From assembly GCA_001464355.1 (NCBI GenBank), contig LNEU01000015.1:186001-250000 (forward strand): a stretch of 64,000 nt of DNA. The letters run 5' to 3'. The notes below the pieces were generated by a model. It was given only the letters and a program-made list of their open reading frames with translations, was not told where the DNA came from and ran no database searches. This document shows, piece after piece, positions 9,015-17,699 of this stretch (the stretch's first letter is position 1; the number at the start of each line of letters is the position of its first letter). The position numbers were made by a program, and so were the translations under genes. The DNA is from Burkholderiales bacterium Ga0077544 (GTDB lineage Bacteria > Pseudomonadota > Gammaproteobacteria > Burkholderiales > Burkholderiaceae_D).

Positions 9015-9938
9015 TTGCCCATCGCTAAAGTAAATGATCTTGATATCTGGTACGACACGCAAGGCGATCCAGCGAACCCACCACTTTTATTGATCGTTGG
9101 TTTGGGAATGCAATCGGTATCCTGGCCAGAGTCGTTTTGCAATGGTTTGGTTGAACATGGTTTCTATCTGATCCGTTTCGACAACCGCGATAATGGTTTA
9201 TCGACCAAGCTGCATCATTTGGGCAAGCCGAACACGCTGTTGGCCGTGATGAAAATGGCCTTGCGTATGAAGCTCGCTGCCGGGTACAAACTCGACGATA
9301 TGGCAGCCGATGCTATCGGCCTGATGGATGCGCTTGATATTCCGAAGGCGCACATAGTTGGCGCGTCAATGGGCGGCATGATTGCGCAGATTGTTGCCGC
9401 ACGTTATCCGGAACGCGTGCGCAGCCTGACTTCCATTATGTCGACCAGTGGTCGTCGCGGATTGCCGGGGCCAACGCGCGCTGCGCGTAAAGTACTTTTC
9501 TCTGCTGCTCCAGATCCGACGCAGCAAGTTGCCCTCGTTGAACATTTCGTCAATACGATGCAAGTGATTGGCAGTCCAGCCTATCCGACGTCGCCAGAAA
9601 TTTTGCGCGAACGCGTATCGCGCACTATCAAGCGCAGCCTAGAGCCGATCGCTACGACGCGACAACTGCTGGCCATAGGCGCATCAGGTGATCGCGTCGA
9701 TCTTTTGAAAAATATTGCGGCCCCGACTTTGGTCATACATGGGATCGAAGATCCACTGGTCCCGATTGCCGGCGGGCGTGACGCAGCACGATTGATACCG
9801 AATGCAGTGATGGTAGAAATCGCAGGTATGGGACACGATTTACCAGATCAACTGGCAGATCAAATAACCGGAAAAATTGCTGCGCATTGCCACGCGGCCG
9901 ATGCAATGGCAGTCGGCATGCCGGTTTTGGTTGAGTAG
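9015..9938 (+). CDS. Alpha/beta hydrolase
   Basis: 307 residues from a TTG start that gives the family-typical MPIAKVNDLDIWYD opening; no nearby in-frame ATG fits better. Features are LLLIVGLGMQ with the oxyanion region, the nucleophile elbow GASMGG near residue 118, an acid in HGIEDPLVP and the late His in GMGHDLP. It resembles the group annotated as 3-oxoadipate enol-lactonase-like or generic hydrolases, but nothing here proves a substrate. The LD-carboxypeptidase gene starts 4 bases after its stop, so they are probably co-transcribed. Confidence 0.75.
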   Translation: MPIAKVNDLDIWYDTQGDPANPPLLLIVGLGMQSVSWPESFCNGLVEHGFYLIRFDNRDNGLSTKLHHLGKPNTLLAVMKMALRMKLAAGYKLDDMAADAIGLMDALDIPKAHIVGASMGGMIAQIVAARYPERVRSLTSIMSTSGRRGLPGPTRAARKVLFSAAPDPTQQVALVEHFVNTMQVIGSPAYPTSPEILRERVSRTIKRSLEPIATTRQLLAIGASGDRVDLLKNIAAPTLVIHGIEDPLVPIAGGRDAARLIPNAVMVEIAGMGHDLPDQLADQITGKIAAHCHAADAMAVGMPVLVE

Positions 9939-9942
9939 CCAA

Positions 9943-10917
9943 ATGAATGTTCAATTAAATCAGGATGTGCGGCAATTAATATTCGCGAATAAATCAGATG
10001 GCCCAGTCGTCGCGATCATTTCGCCTAGCGGCTATGCACCGAATCCAGAAGCAGTTGAGCGCGGCATCGCCACTCTGCAAGCGCAAGGTTGTCGCGTGCG
10101 TAACTTTACGGATGCTTCTACAAAATTTCAGCGTTTCGGCGCTACCGACGATGCGCGCATTGCGCAACTGTACGCAGCTGCACAAGACCCTGAAGTGGAT
10201 ATCGTGCTGGCCTTACGCGGCGGCTATGGTTTGACGCGTTTGCTGCCGGATCTGGATTTTGACATGTTGGCGGAGAGTGGAAAACTGTTCGTTGGCCATA
10301 GCGATTTCACCGCGTTGCAGATGGGATTGTTGGCAAAGATGGGCGCTGTAAGTTTTTCCGGTCCGATGTTGTATCCCGATTTTGAGCGTGATGAATCAAG
10401 TGGTGTTTTGAGCGAATACACGCTCAATAATTTTTGGCAGTGCATGACGCAGTCTTCGCACACGGTTGTCGGTCATGCTGAAGACAATCCACAGCTTTCA
10501 GTCACAGGCACGTTGTGGGGCGGCAATCTGGCGATGCTGACGCATCTGGTCGGCTCGCCTTGGTTGCCTAAGGTGCAGGGCGGTATTTTGTTCGTCGAAG
10601 ACGTGAACGAACATCCTTATCGGGTGGAGCGCATGATGCTGCAGTTATTGCATGCTGGTGTTTTGGATGAGCAGCAGGCGATTGTGCTCGGTGATTTCTC
10701 CGCTTACCGTTTGACTGACTACGATAACGGGTATGACTTTGCGCAGATGGTTGCTTACTTGCGGGAGCATGTGCCGGTGCCGGTGTTGACGGGATTGCCG
10801 GTTGGGCATGGGCGGGATAAGGCTACGATGGTGGTAGGTTCTCGGGCTGAGTTGGTTTCCGGTTTTGATTCGTTTTCTTTGACTATGACTGGGTATCATT
10901 CGTTAATTGGGCGGTAA
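9943..10917 (+). CDS. ldcA: LD-carboxypeptidase (murein tetrapeptide carboxypeptidase, S66 family)
   Basis: Cleaves the terminal D-Ala from murein tetrapeptides during peptidoglycan recycling. The track's ORF begins at 9877 inside the upstream gene; the ATG at 9943 gives 324 residues beginning MNVQLNQDV and is preferred. The S66 serine triad is visible: Ser in GHSDFTAL, Glu in FVEDVNE and His in GLPVGHG. ALRGGYG is another family motif. No signal peptide is seen, in line with a cytoplasmic recycling enzyme. Confidence 0.88.
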   Translation: MNVQLNQDVRQLIFANKSDGPVVAIISPSGYAPNPEAVERGIATLQAQGCRVRNFTDASTKFQRFGATDDARIAQLYAAAQDPEVDIVLALRGGYGLTRLLPDLDFDMLAESGKLFVGHSDFTALQMGLLAKMGAVSFSGPMLYPDFERDESSGVLSEYTLNNFWQCMTQSSHTVVGHAEDNPQLSVTGTLWGGNLAMLTHLVGSPWLPKVQGGILFVEDVNEHPYRVERMMLQLLHAGVLDEQQAIVLGDFSAYRLTDYDNGYDFAQMVAYLREHVPVPVLTGLPVGHGRDKATMVVGSRAELVSGFDSFSLTMTGYHSLIGR

Positions 10918-10920
10918 ATC

Positions 10921-10965
10921 TTTTCTTTCTTCGTGGTGGGTTGCCGGGCTACCCCGGCATCTGAC
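10921..10965 (+). repeat. Truncated copy of a dispersed intergenic repeat
   Basis: The stretch TTCTTCGTGGTG-GTTGCCGGG-TACCCCGGCATC matches the left edge of the fuller copy near 14958 (TTCTTCGTGGTGAGTTGCCGGG) and, in reverse, the end of the copy near 15600. It lies between ldcA and ybiT. It seems to be an eroded member of the same non-coding family. Confidence 0.5.
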
Positions 10966-11102
10966 TAAACCACATAGAAACACCCATTTCTAAAGCAAAT
11001 CACCGCAAAAGGCAGTAAAAGCCACCGCCAAGCGCAGCCGGCCCGCGCCCACAATGGTAAAATGCCCGCCTATTCAAATTAATACCTCCAAAGGCTTTAT
11101 CA

Positions 11103-12704
11103 GTGCTTTCCACAGCTAATATCACGATGCAGTTCGGCCCCAAGCCGTTGTTTGAAAACATTTCCGTCAAGTTTGGCGACGGCAACCGTTACGGCCTGAT
11201 TGGCGCTAACGGCTGCGGCAAGTCCACTTTCATGAAAATTCTCGGCGGCGATCTGGATTCGACTGCGGGCACCGTCATGCTCGATCCGAACGAGCGCTTG
11301 GGTAAATTGCGTCAGGATCAGTTTGCGTTTGAAGAAATGCGCGTGCTGGATGTCGTGATGATGGGCCATACGGAAATGTGGGCGGCGATGGCGGAGCGCG
11401 ATGCGATCTACGCGAATCCGGACGCAACTGACGACGACTACATGAAGGCAGCTGACCTCGAAGCGAAGTTTGCTGAATACGATGGTTACACTGCTGAATC
11501 GCGCGCTGGTGAATTGCTGCTCGGTGCTGGCGTATCTATCGATCTGCATCAAGGCCCGATGAGCAATGTGTCGCCAGGCTGGAAATTGCGCGTGTTGCTG
11601 GCGCAGGCGCTGTTCTCGAACCCTGACATTCTGTTGCTCGATGAACCGACCAACAATCTGGACATCAACACGATTCGCTGGCTGGAAGATGTACTGAACG
11701 AGCGCAATTCCACCATGATCATCATTTCGCATGATCGCCATTTTCTGAATCAGGTGTGCACGCACGTCGCCGATATGGATTACGGCACCTTGAAGATTTA
11801 TCCTGGCAACTACGACGAATACATGTTTGCTTCAACGCAGGCGCGTAATCAGCAGCTGGCGAACAATGCGAAAGCAAAAGACAAGGTCGCTGAATTGCAA
11901 GAGTTTGTACGTCGTTTCGCAGCGAATAAATCCAAGGCGCGTCAGGCGACATCGCGCGCCAAGCAGATTGAAAAGATCAAGGTTGATGACATCAAACCGT
12001 CGTCGCGTGCTTATCCATTCGTGCGTTTTGATGGCGAGAAAAAGCTGCATCGCCAAGCCGTTACGGTCGAAGGTATCTCCAAAGCATTCGATAGACAGTT
12101 GTTCAAAAATTTCAGCATTACTGTTGAAGCGGGTGAACGCGTTGCAATCATTGGTGCTAACGGTGCTGGTAAAACCACTTTGTTACGCAGCATAGGCGGC
12201 AAGGACATCACAGGCCTCGACGCAGACAGTGGTCGAGTCAAATGGGCCGAAAACGCCAACGTCGGTTACATGCCGCAAGATCCAACGGAAGATTTTGCAA
12301 GCGACAAAAATCTGACCGACTGGATCGGCCAATGGACGCAAGAGGGCGACGATGATCAGCAGGTGCGTTCGATTCTTGGTCGTTTGCTGTTCGGTGGCGA
12401 CGATGTAAAAAAATCGGTTCGCGTATTGTCCGGTGGTGAAAAAGGCCGCATGACTTACGGCAAGCTGATGCTCGGTCGTCACAATGTCTTGCTGATGGAT
12501 GAGCCGACCAATCACATGGATATGGAATCCATCGAGTCGCTGAACATTGCTCTGGAAAAATATGCCGGCACCCTGATTTTCGTTTCGCATGATCGCGAAT
12601 TTGTTTCATCGCTGGCAACACGCGTGCTGGAAGTGAAAGAAAACGAAATCGTCGACTTCCAGGGTACTTACGAAGAATATTTGACCAGCCAGGGCATCGA
12701 TTAA
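11103..12704 (+). CDS. ybiT: YbiT, ABC-F family ATPase
   Basis: A soluble ABC-F protein with two ATPase domains and no membrane segments; the family acts on the ribosome. The 533 residues (E. coli YbiT 530) start at a GTG with [12 protein letters not shown] and a weak AAAGG. Domain 1 has GANGCGKST (about residue 37), [10 protein letters not shown] and [13 protein letters not shown] charged interdomain linker lies around residues 240-320. Domain 2 has [18 protein letters not shown] and [12 protein letters not shown]. The close match to E. coli YbiT along the whole length, including the linker, separates it from EttA, Uup and YheS. A strong terminator follows. Confidence 0.95.
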   Translation: MLSTANITMQFGPKPLFENISVKFGDGNRYGLIGANGCGKSTFMKILGGDLDSTAGTVMLDPNERLGKLRQDQFAFEEMRVLDVVMMGHTEMWAAMAERDAIYANPDATDDDYMKAADLEAKFAEYDGYTAESRAGELLLGAGVSIDLHQGPMSNVSPGWKLRVLLAQALFSNPDILLLDEPTNNLDINTIRWLEDVLNERNSTMIIISHDRHFLNQVCTHVADMDYGTLKIYPGNYDEYMFASTQARNQQLANNAKAKDKVAELQEFVRRFAANKSKARQATSRAKQIEKIKVDDIKPSSRAYPFVRFDGEKKLHRQAVTVEGISKAFDRQLFKNFSITVEAGERVAIIGANGAGKTTLLRSIGGKDITGLDADSGRVKWAENANVGYMPQDPTEDFASDKNLTDWIGQWTQEGDDDQQVRSILGRLLFGGDDVKKSVRVLSGGEKGRMTYGKLMLGRHNVLLMDEPTNHMDMESIESLNIALEKYAGTLIFVSHDREFVSSLATRVLEVKENEIVDFQGTYEEYLTSQGID

Positions 12705-12720
12705 GTATCGTAATGAGAGG

Positions 12721-12753
12721 GCGCGACGAGGAAGATTCCCGTCGCGCTTTTTT
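12721..12753 (+). terminator. Rho-independent terminator after ybiT
   Basis: An 8-bp GC-rich stem (GCGCGACG / CGTCGCGC) is followed immediately by six T residues. It lies 16 bases after the ybiT stop. Confidence 0.9.
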
Positions 12754-12887
12754 GCGTTTGCAGCTTTGTTTCAATATGACAAGCACTGCATTCGAGACAT
12801 ACAACCGTCACCTCAGAATGACGCTACAATTTGACTGCAATATCGTCTCAGCCTAACCAGTTCATCGTGTTCAATCACTGACCAGCC

Positions 12888-14027
12888 ATGCAAATCCAGT
12901 CAATCAAAACTATTGAATTCGAACGTCCCGCAATGGAAAGCGGCACTAGCTGTGTCGCCCATGCGTGGGCGCGCACACTAGCCACGCCTACGCAAGAGGA
13001 AAAAGTTGCCTTGAAGGAGCGCATCAAGCGCTTATTGAAAGAACGCGAAGCCGTATTGGTCGCGCATTACTACGTCGATGCTGATCTGCAGGATCTGGCG
13101 GAAGAAACCGGTGGCTGTGTATCCGATTCTTTGGAAATGGCGCGCTTCGGTCGCGATCACCCGGCCAAGACGCTGGTGGTGGCTGGCGTCAAGTTCATGG
13201 GCGAAACGGCAAAAATTCTCAGCCCTGAAAAAACCATTTTGATGCCGGATCTGGACGCGACCTGTTCGCTCGATCTTGGTTGTCCTGTCGATGAATTCAA
13301 TGCCTTCTGCGACGCGCATCCGGATCGCGTGGTGGTCGTGTATGCAAATACCAGCGCAGCCGTGAAAGCACGCGCCGACTGGATGGTGACTTCATCCATA
13401 GGCTTGAAGATCGTCGAACATCTGCATGCGCAAGGTAAAAAAATCCTGTGGGCACCAGATAAACATCTGGGCGGCTACATTCAAAAGCAGACCGGTGCGG
13501 ACATGCTGTTGTGGCAGGGTTCCTGTCTGGTGCACGACGAGTTCAAGGCGGTTGAACTGGAGCTGTTGAAGAAAGAACACCCGCTGGCGAAAGTACTGGT
13601 TCATCCGGAATCGCCAGCCGCAGTCGTCGCGTTGGCAGATGCCGTCGGCTCGACATCGCAACTGATACACGCGGCGCAAACGATGGATGCGCCTGAATTT
13701 ATTGTCGCCACCGACAACGGCATTCTGCACAAGATGAAAGCCGCAGCACCCGGCAAAATATTTATTGATGCGCCGACTGCTGGCAATAGTGCAACGTGCA
13801 AAAGCTGCGCGCATTGCCCATGGATGGCGATGAATGGTTTGCAGAATCTGGCTGACGTGCTGGAATCTGGCCGCAATGAAATCCACGTAGATCCGGAAAT
13901 CGGCCGCAAGGCGACTGTCTGCATCGATCGCATGCTGGACTTCGCCGCAGCGCAAAAAGCCAATGTGCGTCCATCCAGTGATCTGGCGAAAGAAGGAAAA
14001 CTGTTTTCGGGAATAGGTCCGGCATGA
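12888..14027 (+). CDS. nadA: NadA, quinolinate synthase
   Basis: Condenses iminoaspartate (from NadB) with dihydroxyacetone phosphate to quinolinate using a [4Fe-4S] cluster. At 379 residues it is the E. coli-like long form. Cluster ligands can be placed in [20 protein letters not shown] and the [10 protein letters not shown] segment, whose CxxCxxC is typical of this form. Substrate-binding motifs HYYVD and [10 protein letters not shown] are present. The stop overlaps the nadC start by 4 bases. Confidence 0.96.
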   Translation: MQIQSIKTIEFERPAMESGTSCVAHAWARTLATPTQEEKVALKERIKRLLKEREAVLVAHYYVDADLQDLAEETGGCVSDSLEMARFGRDHPAKTLVVAGVKFMGETAKILSPEKTILMPDLDATCSLDLGCPVDEFNAFCDAHPDRVVVVYANTSAAVKARADWMVTSSIGLKIVEHLHAQGKKILWAPDKHLGGYIQKQTGADMLLWQGSCLVHDEFKAVELELLKKEHPLAKVLVHPESPAAVVALADAVGSTSQLIHAAQTMDAPEFIVATDNGILHKMKAAAPGKIFIDAPTAGNSATCKSCAHCPWMAMNGLQNLADVLESGRNEIHVDPEIGRKATVCIDRMLDFAAAQKANVRPSSDLAKEGKLFSGIGPA

Positions 14028-14887
14028 GTCTGCTGCGTAATCCGTTTGCCCCTTTCGATGCTGCACTGACGGCAGCATTTGAAGCCAACATCCTGGCAGC
14101 GCTGGTTGAGGATGTTGGTACCGGCGACGTCACTGGAAAATTGGTGCCTGAACAGGAAATCGTCAGTGCACACGTGATCGTGCGCGAAGCGGCAGTGCTG
14201 TGCGGTGCGCCTTGGTTTGAGGCCGTGATGAAGCAATTGGATGCCCGCATCAAGATTGTCTGGAATTATGCAGAAGGCGATTTAATGAAGGCTGATAGCG
14301 AAGTGTGTGCGATTGAAGCGCCTGCGCGTGCCTTGTTGACGGCTGAACGTGCGGCTCTGAATTTTCTGCAATTATTATCTGGTGTCGCGACTGCGACACG
14401 CGCATATGTCGAATTGATCGCTGGTACGAAAGCAGCCATTCTTGATACGCGTAAAACGCTGCCTGGCTTGCGTCTGGCACAGAAGTACGCAGTGCGCGTG
14501 GGCGGCGGCAAGAATCAACGTTTGGCGCTGTATGACGGCATCCTGATCAAGGAGAACCACATTGCCGCAGCAGGTGGCGTAAAGGCTGCCATGCAGGCTG
14601 CGCTGGCTTTGAATGCCGGTGTGACGATACAAATCGAGGTGGAAGATTTGCAGCAATTGCAGGATGCATTGGAAGCCGGTGCGCAATCTGTGTTGCTGGA
14701 TAATTTTTCACTGGAAATGATGCGTGAGGCGGTGGCGCTGACGAATGGACGCGCTTTGCTGGAAGGCTCGGGCGGGGTGAATCGTGATTCGGTTCGGGCG
14801 ATTGCAGAGACTGGGGTTGATCGTATTTCGATTGGTGGGTTGACCAAGGATGTGCGGGCGACGGATTATTCTTTGCGGATACTCTAA
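14024..14887 (+). CDS. nadC: NadC, nicotinate-nucleotide pyrophosphorylase (carboxylating)
   Basis: Converts quinolinate and PRPP to nicotinate mononucleotide. The 287 residues carry the family signatures EDVGTGDVT near the N-terminus, TRKTLPGLR (quinolinate/PRPP-binding Arg and Lys), KYAVRVGGG and KENHI. Coupled to nadA by an ATGA overlap. The third enzyme, nadB, is encoded convergently on the opposite strand beyond a repeat-rich spacer. Confidence 0.96.
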   Translation: MSLLRNPFAPFDAALTAAFEANILAALVEDVGTGDVTGKLVPEQEIVSAHVIVREAAVLCGAPWFEAVMKQLDARIKIVWNYAEGDLMKADSEVCAIEAPARALLTAERAALNFLQLLSGVATATRAYVELIAGTKAAILDTRKTLPGLRLAQKYAVRVGGGKNQRLALYDGILIKENHIAAAGGVKAAMQAALALNAGVTIQIEVEDLQQLQDALEAGAQSVLLDNFSLEMMREAVALTNGRALLEGSGGVNRDSVRAIAETGVDRISIGGLTKDVRATDYSLRIL

Positions 14888-14909
14888 GCGTGTGATATTT
14901 TTTTGAGGA

Positions 14910-14932
14910 AGCCGCGTTATGCGGCTTTTTTT
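14910..14932 (+). terminator. Rho-independent terminator after nadC
   Basis: The stem GCCGC-GTTAT-GCGGC is followed by a run of seven T residues, 22 bases after the nadC stop. Confidence 0.9.
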
Positions 14933-14957
14933 ATTGGTGTTTTGGTTTGAGTTTGGT

Positions 14958-15060
14958 TGTTTCTTCGTGGTGAGTTGCCGGGGGTAGCCCGACGGCTACT
15001 CACTTTCTTTGCTTCGCCAAAGAAAGTAAGCAAAGAAAGGCGACGCAGAAGCCGTTGCCC
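14958..15060 (+). repeat. Dispersed intergenic repeat, copy A
   Basis: Begins TTCTTCGTGGTGAGTTGCC. It includes a 12-bp inverted repeat, CTTTCTTTGCTT (15003-15014) and AAGCAAAGAAAG (15028-15039), followed by GGCGACGCAGAAGCCG. The same architecture appears reversed at about 15500-15600. Sequences of this type (TTTGCTTCGCCAAAGAAAG) are known to me as dispersed repeats in many Burkholderiales and Xanthomonadales, where they are often mis-called as small ORFs. Confidence 0.7.
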
Positions 15061-15073
15061 GCTACGCGGGTAC

Positions 15074-15169
15074 CCAAGGCAAACGATCATCAGTCGGGAG
15101 CGCAAACAAACTCGCCTTCGGCTCAGACAGGTTTGCACTCTTTATCCGACTGATGATCGTTTGCCTTGG
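15074..15169. repeat. 24-bp perfect inverted repeat forming a long hairpin
   Basis: CCAAGGCAAACGATCATCAG... (15074-15097) is exactly complementary to 15146-15169. Inside, GAGCGCAAAC (15098-15107) pairs with GTTTGCACTC (15131-15140) with one wobble, after a 5-base bulge on the right arm. This extends the stem to about 34 pairs around a 23-base loop containing CCTTCGG. It is far longer than a normal terminator and has no terminal T-run. Confidence 0.85.
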
Positions 15170-15206
15170 CAACGTCACATGCGGTCAAGGTCAACTGCAA
15201 AAATCA

Positions 15207-15289
15207 AACCGCAACCGCAACCGCAACCGCAACCGCAACCGCAACCGCAACCGCAACCGCAACCGCAACCGCAACCGCAACCGCAACCG
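15207..15289. repeat. Hexanucleotide microsatellite (AACCGC)13.8
   Basis: Thirteen uninterrupted AACCGC units plus five bases of a fourteenth, 83 bp in all, with no interruption. In one frame the plus strand would read as alternating Pro-Gln and the minus strand as alternating Arg-Leu, which produces the spurious ORFs in the track. The unit length of 6 bp keeps frame, and such tracts are prone to slipped-strand length change. Confidence 0.95.
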
Positions 15290-15499
15290 TAAGATCAACT
15301 CCTTACATACTGCTTGATTGCATTTTGAATTAGCTCGTAACAATGTTGCTGTTGTTGAACTGCAGTTGAACTTTACCCGCTGTGACGCTGCCGTTTGTGC
15401 GAAGCAGAAAATGGAAAAAGAAGTGAACGTTGTCTGAGCGTAGCGAGTTTCGTTCGCTTCCCATTTTTTGATTTGCACAAACGGGAAGCCCGAAGGGCC

Positions 15500-15600
15500 A
15501 GCGGCTGTGCGGTCGCCTTCTTTTGCTTACTTTTCTTGGCGAAGCAAGAAAAGTAAGTGGCAGCCGGGCCACCCCCGGCATCCCAACTCTCTACGGAGAA
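15500..15600 (-). repeat. Dispersed intergenic repeat, copy B (inverted relative to copy A)
   Basis: Read on the minus strand it runs GAGAGTTGGGATGCCGGGGG ... ACTTACTTTTCTTGCTTCGCC, parallel to copy A. It has its own 12-bp inverted repeat CTTACTTTTCTT (15526-15537) / AAGAAAAGTAAG (15546-15557). The hairpin arms differ from copy A in sequence but match in design, and the GCTTCGCC-AAGAAA core is shared. Confidence 0.65.
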
Positions 15601-15643
15601 ATGCAAACATAAACAAGAGCGATCTAAAGAAACATCTAACAAT

Positions 15644-15682
15644 AAAAAAAGCCGCTGATTTTGCGATCAGCGGCTTTTTTTA
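15644..15682. terminator. Bidirectional terminator, serving nadB
   Basis: A 9-bp stem GCCGCTGAT / ATCAGCGGC with a 6-base loop is flanked by seven A residues on the left and a long T-run on the right. It can therefore terminate in both directions. It lies 20 bases beyond the nadB stop on the minus strand. Confidence 0.9.
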
Positions 15683-15701
15683 TGGGCTTGCTATTACCTG
15701 A

Positions 15702-17303
15702 TTATTTTCGGTCAGGTTGCAAAACACTAGGCAAGGCCTTAGGCAAAGTCTCAGGATAATCCCGGCTAAAGTGCAAGCCACGACTTTCACGACGCGATAA
15801 GGCGCTATTCACAATCAGCGATGCGACTTCTACCAGATTCCGCAACTCCAGCAAATCCGGCGTAATGCGGAAATTCGCGTAGTACTCGTCGATTTCTTCT
15901 TTCAATAAGCGAATACGATGCTGCGCGCGTTCCAGACGTTTGGTAGTGCGCACGATGCCGACGTAATTCCACATGAAGCGACGCAGCTCTTCCCAGTTGT
16001 TGGCGATGATGACTTCTTCATCTGCATCGGTAACGCGGCTTTCATCCCAGGCTGGCAGGGTAACGGCTTTTTGCTTAGGTTGCTCTTCTATGTATTTGGC
16101 TGCTGCACGACCTAATACCAGACATTCGAGCAAGGAATTACTGGCTAGGCGATTCGCTCCGTGCAAACCAGTGCAAGTCGTTTCACCTACGGCATACAAG
16201 CCGGGCAGGTCGGTGCGGCCAGCCAGATCGGTGATGATGCCGCCGCAGGTGTAATGCGCAGCCGGTACCACCGGGATGGGTTCTTTTGTGATGTCGATGC
16301 CGAATTGCAGGCAGCGCTCCATGATGTTCGGGAAATGTTCTTTCAGGAATTCAGGTGATTTGTGGCTGATGTCCAGATTGACGTAATCGACACCGTGCTT
16401 TTTCATTTCGGCATCGATAGCACGGGCGACAATGTCGCGCGGCGCGAGTTCGGCGCGTTCGTCATAGGCGGGCATGAAGCGCTTGCCGGAGTTTTTGCCT
16501 GAATTCGGCGGCAATCTCAGTTCGCCACCTTCGCCGCGAACTGCTTCGGTGATCAGATACGATTTTGCGTATGGGTGATACAGGCAGGTCGGGTGGAATT
16601 GAATGAATTCCATATTTGCGATACGACAACCGGCGCGCCATGCCATCGCGATCCCGTCGCCAGTCGCGGTATCAGGATTGGTAGTGTAAAGGTAGACCTT
16701 GCCGGCTCCACCAGTCGCCAGCACGGTGTGCTCGGCTGAAATCGTGATGACCTTGCCACTTTTGACGTCCTGTACATACAGGCCCAGGCAGCGCGGACCG
16801 TTCTTTTTTCGCTCCAGGCTATTCGATGTGATGACGTCGATGGCGTAGTGATGTTCCATCAAGGTGATATTCGGATGATTGCGTACTTTTTCTTCCAGCG
16901 TAACTTGTACTGCGTGACCGGTTGCATCTGCCGCATGAATGATGCGGCGCTGGCTGTGACCGCCTTCGCGTGTCAGATGAAAACCGAGTTCGGCAGTTGC
17001 GTCTGGCGTGAAGGGCACGCCTTGTTCGATCAACCAGGCAATTGCTTCGGGACCGTGTTCAACGATGTAGCGGGTTGCCGCTTCATCGCACAAGCCACCG
17101 CCGGCAATCAGCGTGTCAGCCACGTGTTCGTCGTAGCTGTCATGCGAATCGAGGACGGCGGCAATTCCGCCTTGCGCCCAGCTGCTGGCGCCATCGAGCA
17201 GCGCACGTTTGGAAATGACAGCGACCTTGCGGGTTTCAGCCAGATGGAGGGCAACAGAAAGGCCGGCTAATCCACTGCCGACAATTGCGACATCAAATTT
17301 CAT
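15702..17303 (-). CDS. nadB: NadB, L-aspartate oxidase
   Basis: FAD enzyme that oxidises L-aspartate to iminoaspartate, the first step of de novo NAD synthesis, feeding NadA. The 533 residues agree with the family (about 540). The N-terminal dinucleotide-binding motif VAIVGSGLAGLSVALHLAE is followed by SSWAQGGIA, and HTVLATGGAG and EFIQFHPT are typical of the fumarate reductase/aspartate oxidase group. GANRLASNSLLE is near residue 385, and the C-terminal helical domain is present. It is transcribed alone, towards nadA-nadC. Confidence 0.96.
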   Translation of the reverse strand: MKFDVAIVGSGLAGLSVALHLAETRKVAVISKRALLDGASSWAQGGIAAVLDSHDSYDEHVADTLIAGGGLCDEAATRYIVEHGPEAIAWLIEQGVPFTPDATAELGFHLTREGGHSQRRIIHAADATGHAVQVTLEEKVRNHPNITLMEHHYAIDVITSNSLERKKNGPRCLGLYVQDVKSGKVITISAEHTVLATGGAGKVYLYTTNPDTATGDGIAMAWRAGCRIANMEFIQFHPTCLYHPYAKSYLITEAVRGEGGELRLPPNSGKNSGKRFMPAYDERAELAPRDIVARAIDAEMKKHGVDYVNLDISHKSPEFLKEHFPNIMERCLQFGIDITKEPIPVVPAAHYTCGGIITDLAGRTDLPGLYAVGETTCTGLHGANRLASNSLLECLVLGRAAAKYIEEQPKQKAVTLPAWDESRVTDADEEVIIANNWEELRRFMWNYVGIVRTTKRLERAQHRIRLLKEEIDEYYANFRITPDLLELRNLVEVASLIVNSALSRRESRGLHFSRDYPETLPKALPSVLQPDRK

Positions 17304-17699
17304 AAAGTTTCGTATTAAAGAAAGAAAAGTTTGCCCATGACTATATGCGATTTAGCGCAATGCTGTGCAATTTGCATATCGAAAGGTGCTTTTTACAGCA
17401 TAAGGCATGATAAAAGAGTTAAAAATTATGGATATGGCGGGTGTTGCGACAGATGAAATATCTTGTAGATAGATCGTTTGAAAAGGCGGGCATAAGTGCC
17501 TCATGGGCATGTACAAGTTGCAGGCGCAATGGGATAACGTAATTGCAGAGGCGGCTGCGCAACCGGCGATAATACTGAATATGATGAACAGCACACGGGA
17601 TATTTGATGCATGAACTGATCCCACCAAGCATCAACGGGGGGAGGACGTCATTGAAACACCATCAATGATTCAAGTCGGCCTGCTAATGCCGGTATGAC
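17304..17699 (-). other. Gene-free stretch upstream of nadB
   Basis: About 396 bases between nadB and the GGDEF-EAL gene, which also reads leftward. It must hold the nadB promoter, but no clear -35/-10 pair stands out. The track ORFs 17352..17612 and 17419..17628 have no recognisable product and no good ribosome-binding site, and are not called. Confidence 0.5.

Larger units (their letters stand above)
14888..15701. other. 814-bp gene-free repeat island between convergent nadC and nadB
   Basis: No credible gene lies in this stretch. It contains, in order, the nadC terminator, one copy of a dispersed repeat, a 24-bp perfect inverted repeat, a hexanucleotide microsatellite, about 200 bases of unassigned sequence, a second repeat copy in opposite orientation and the nadB terminator. 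The track's ORFs here (14957..15292, 15191..15478, 15330..15581, 15373..15642, 15468..15701) are low-complexity or repeat-derived and are not accepted. Confidence 0.85.

Noticed and set aside
15207-15289. Possible CRISPR array from regularly repeated units
   Set aside because: Units are contiguous 6-mers with no spacers; it is a microsatellite.
14957-15292. 111-aa ORF ending in a Pro-Gln repeat
   Set aside because: It is built from a dispersed non-coding repeat and the AACCGC microsatellite, with no ribosome-binding site; the opposite strand gives an equally open Arg-Leu ORF.
17352-17612. 86-aa minus-strand ORF upstream of nadB with a hydrophobic start
   Set aside because: No ribosome-binding site, no family, and ordinary intergenic composition.
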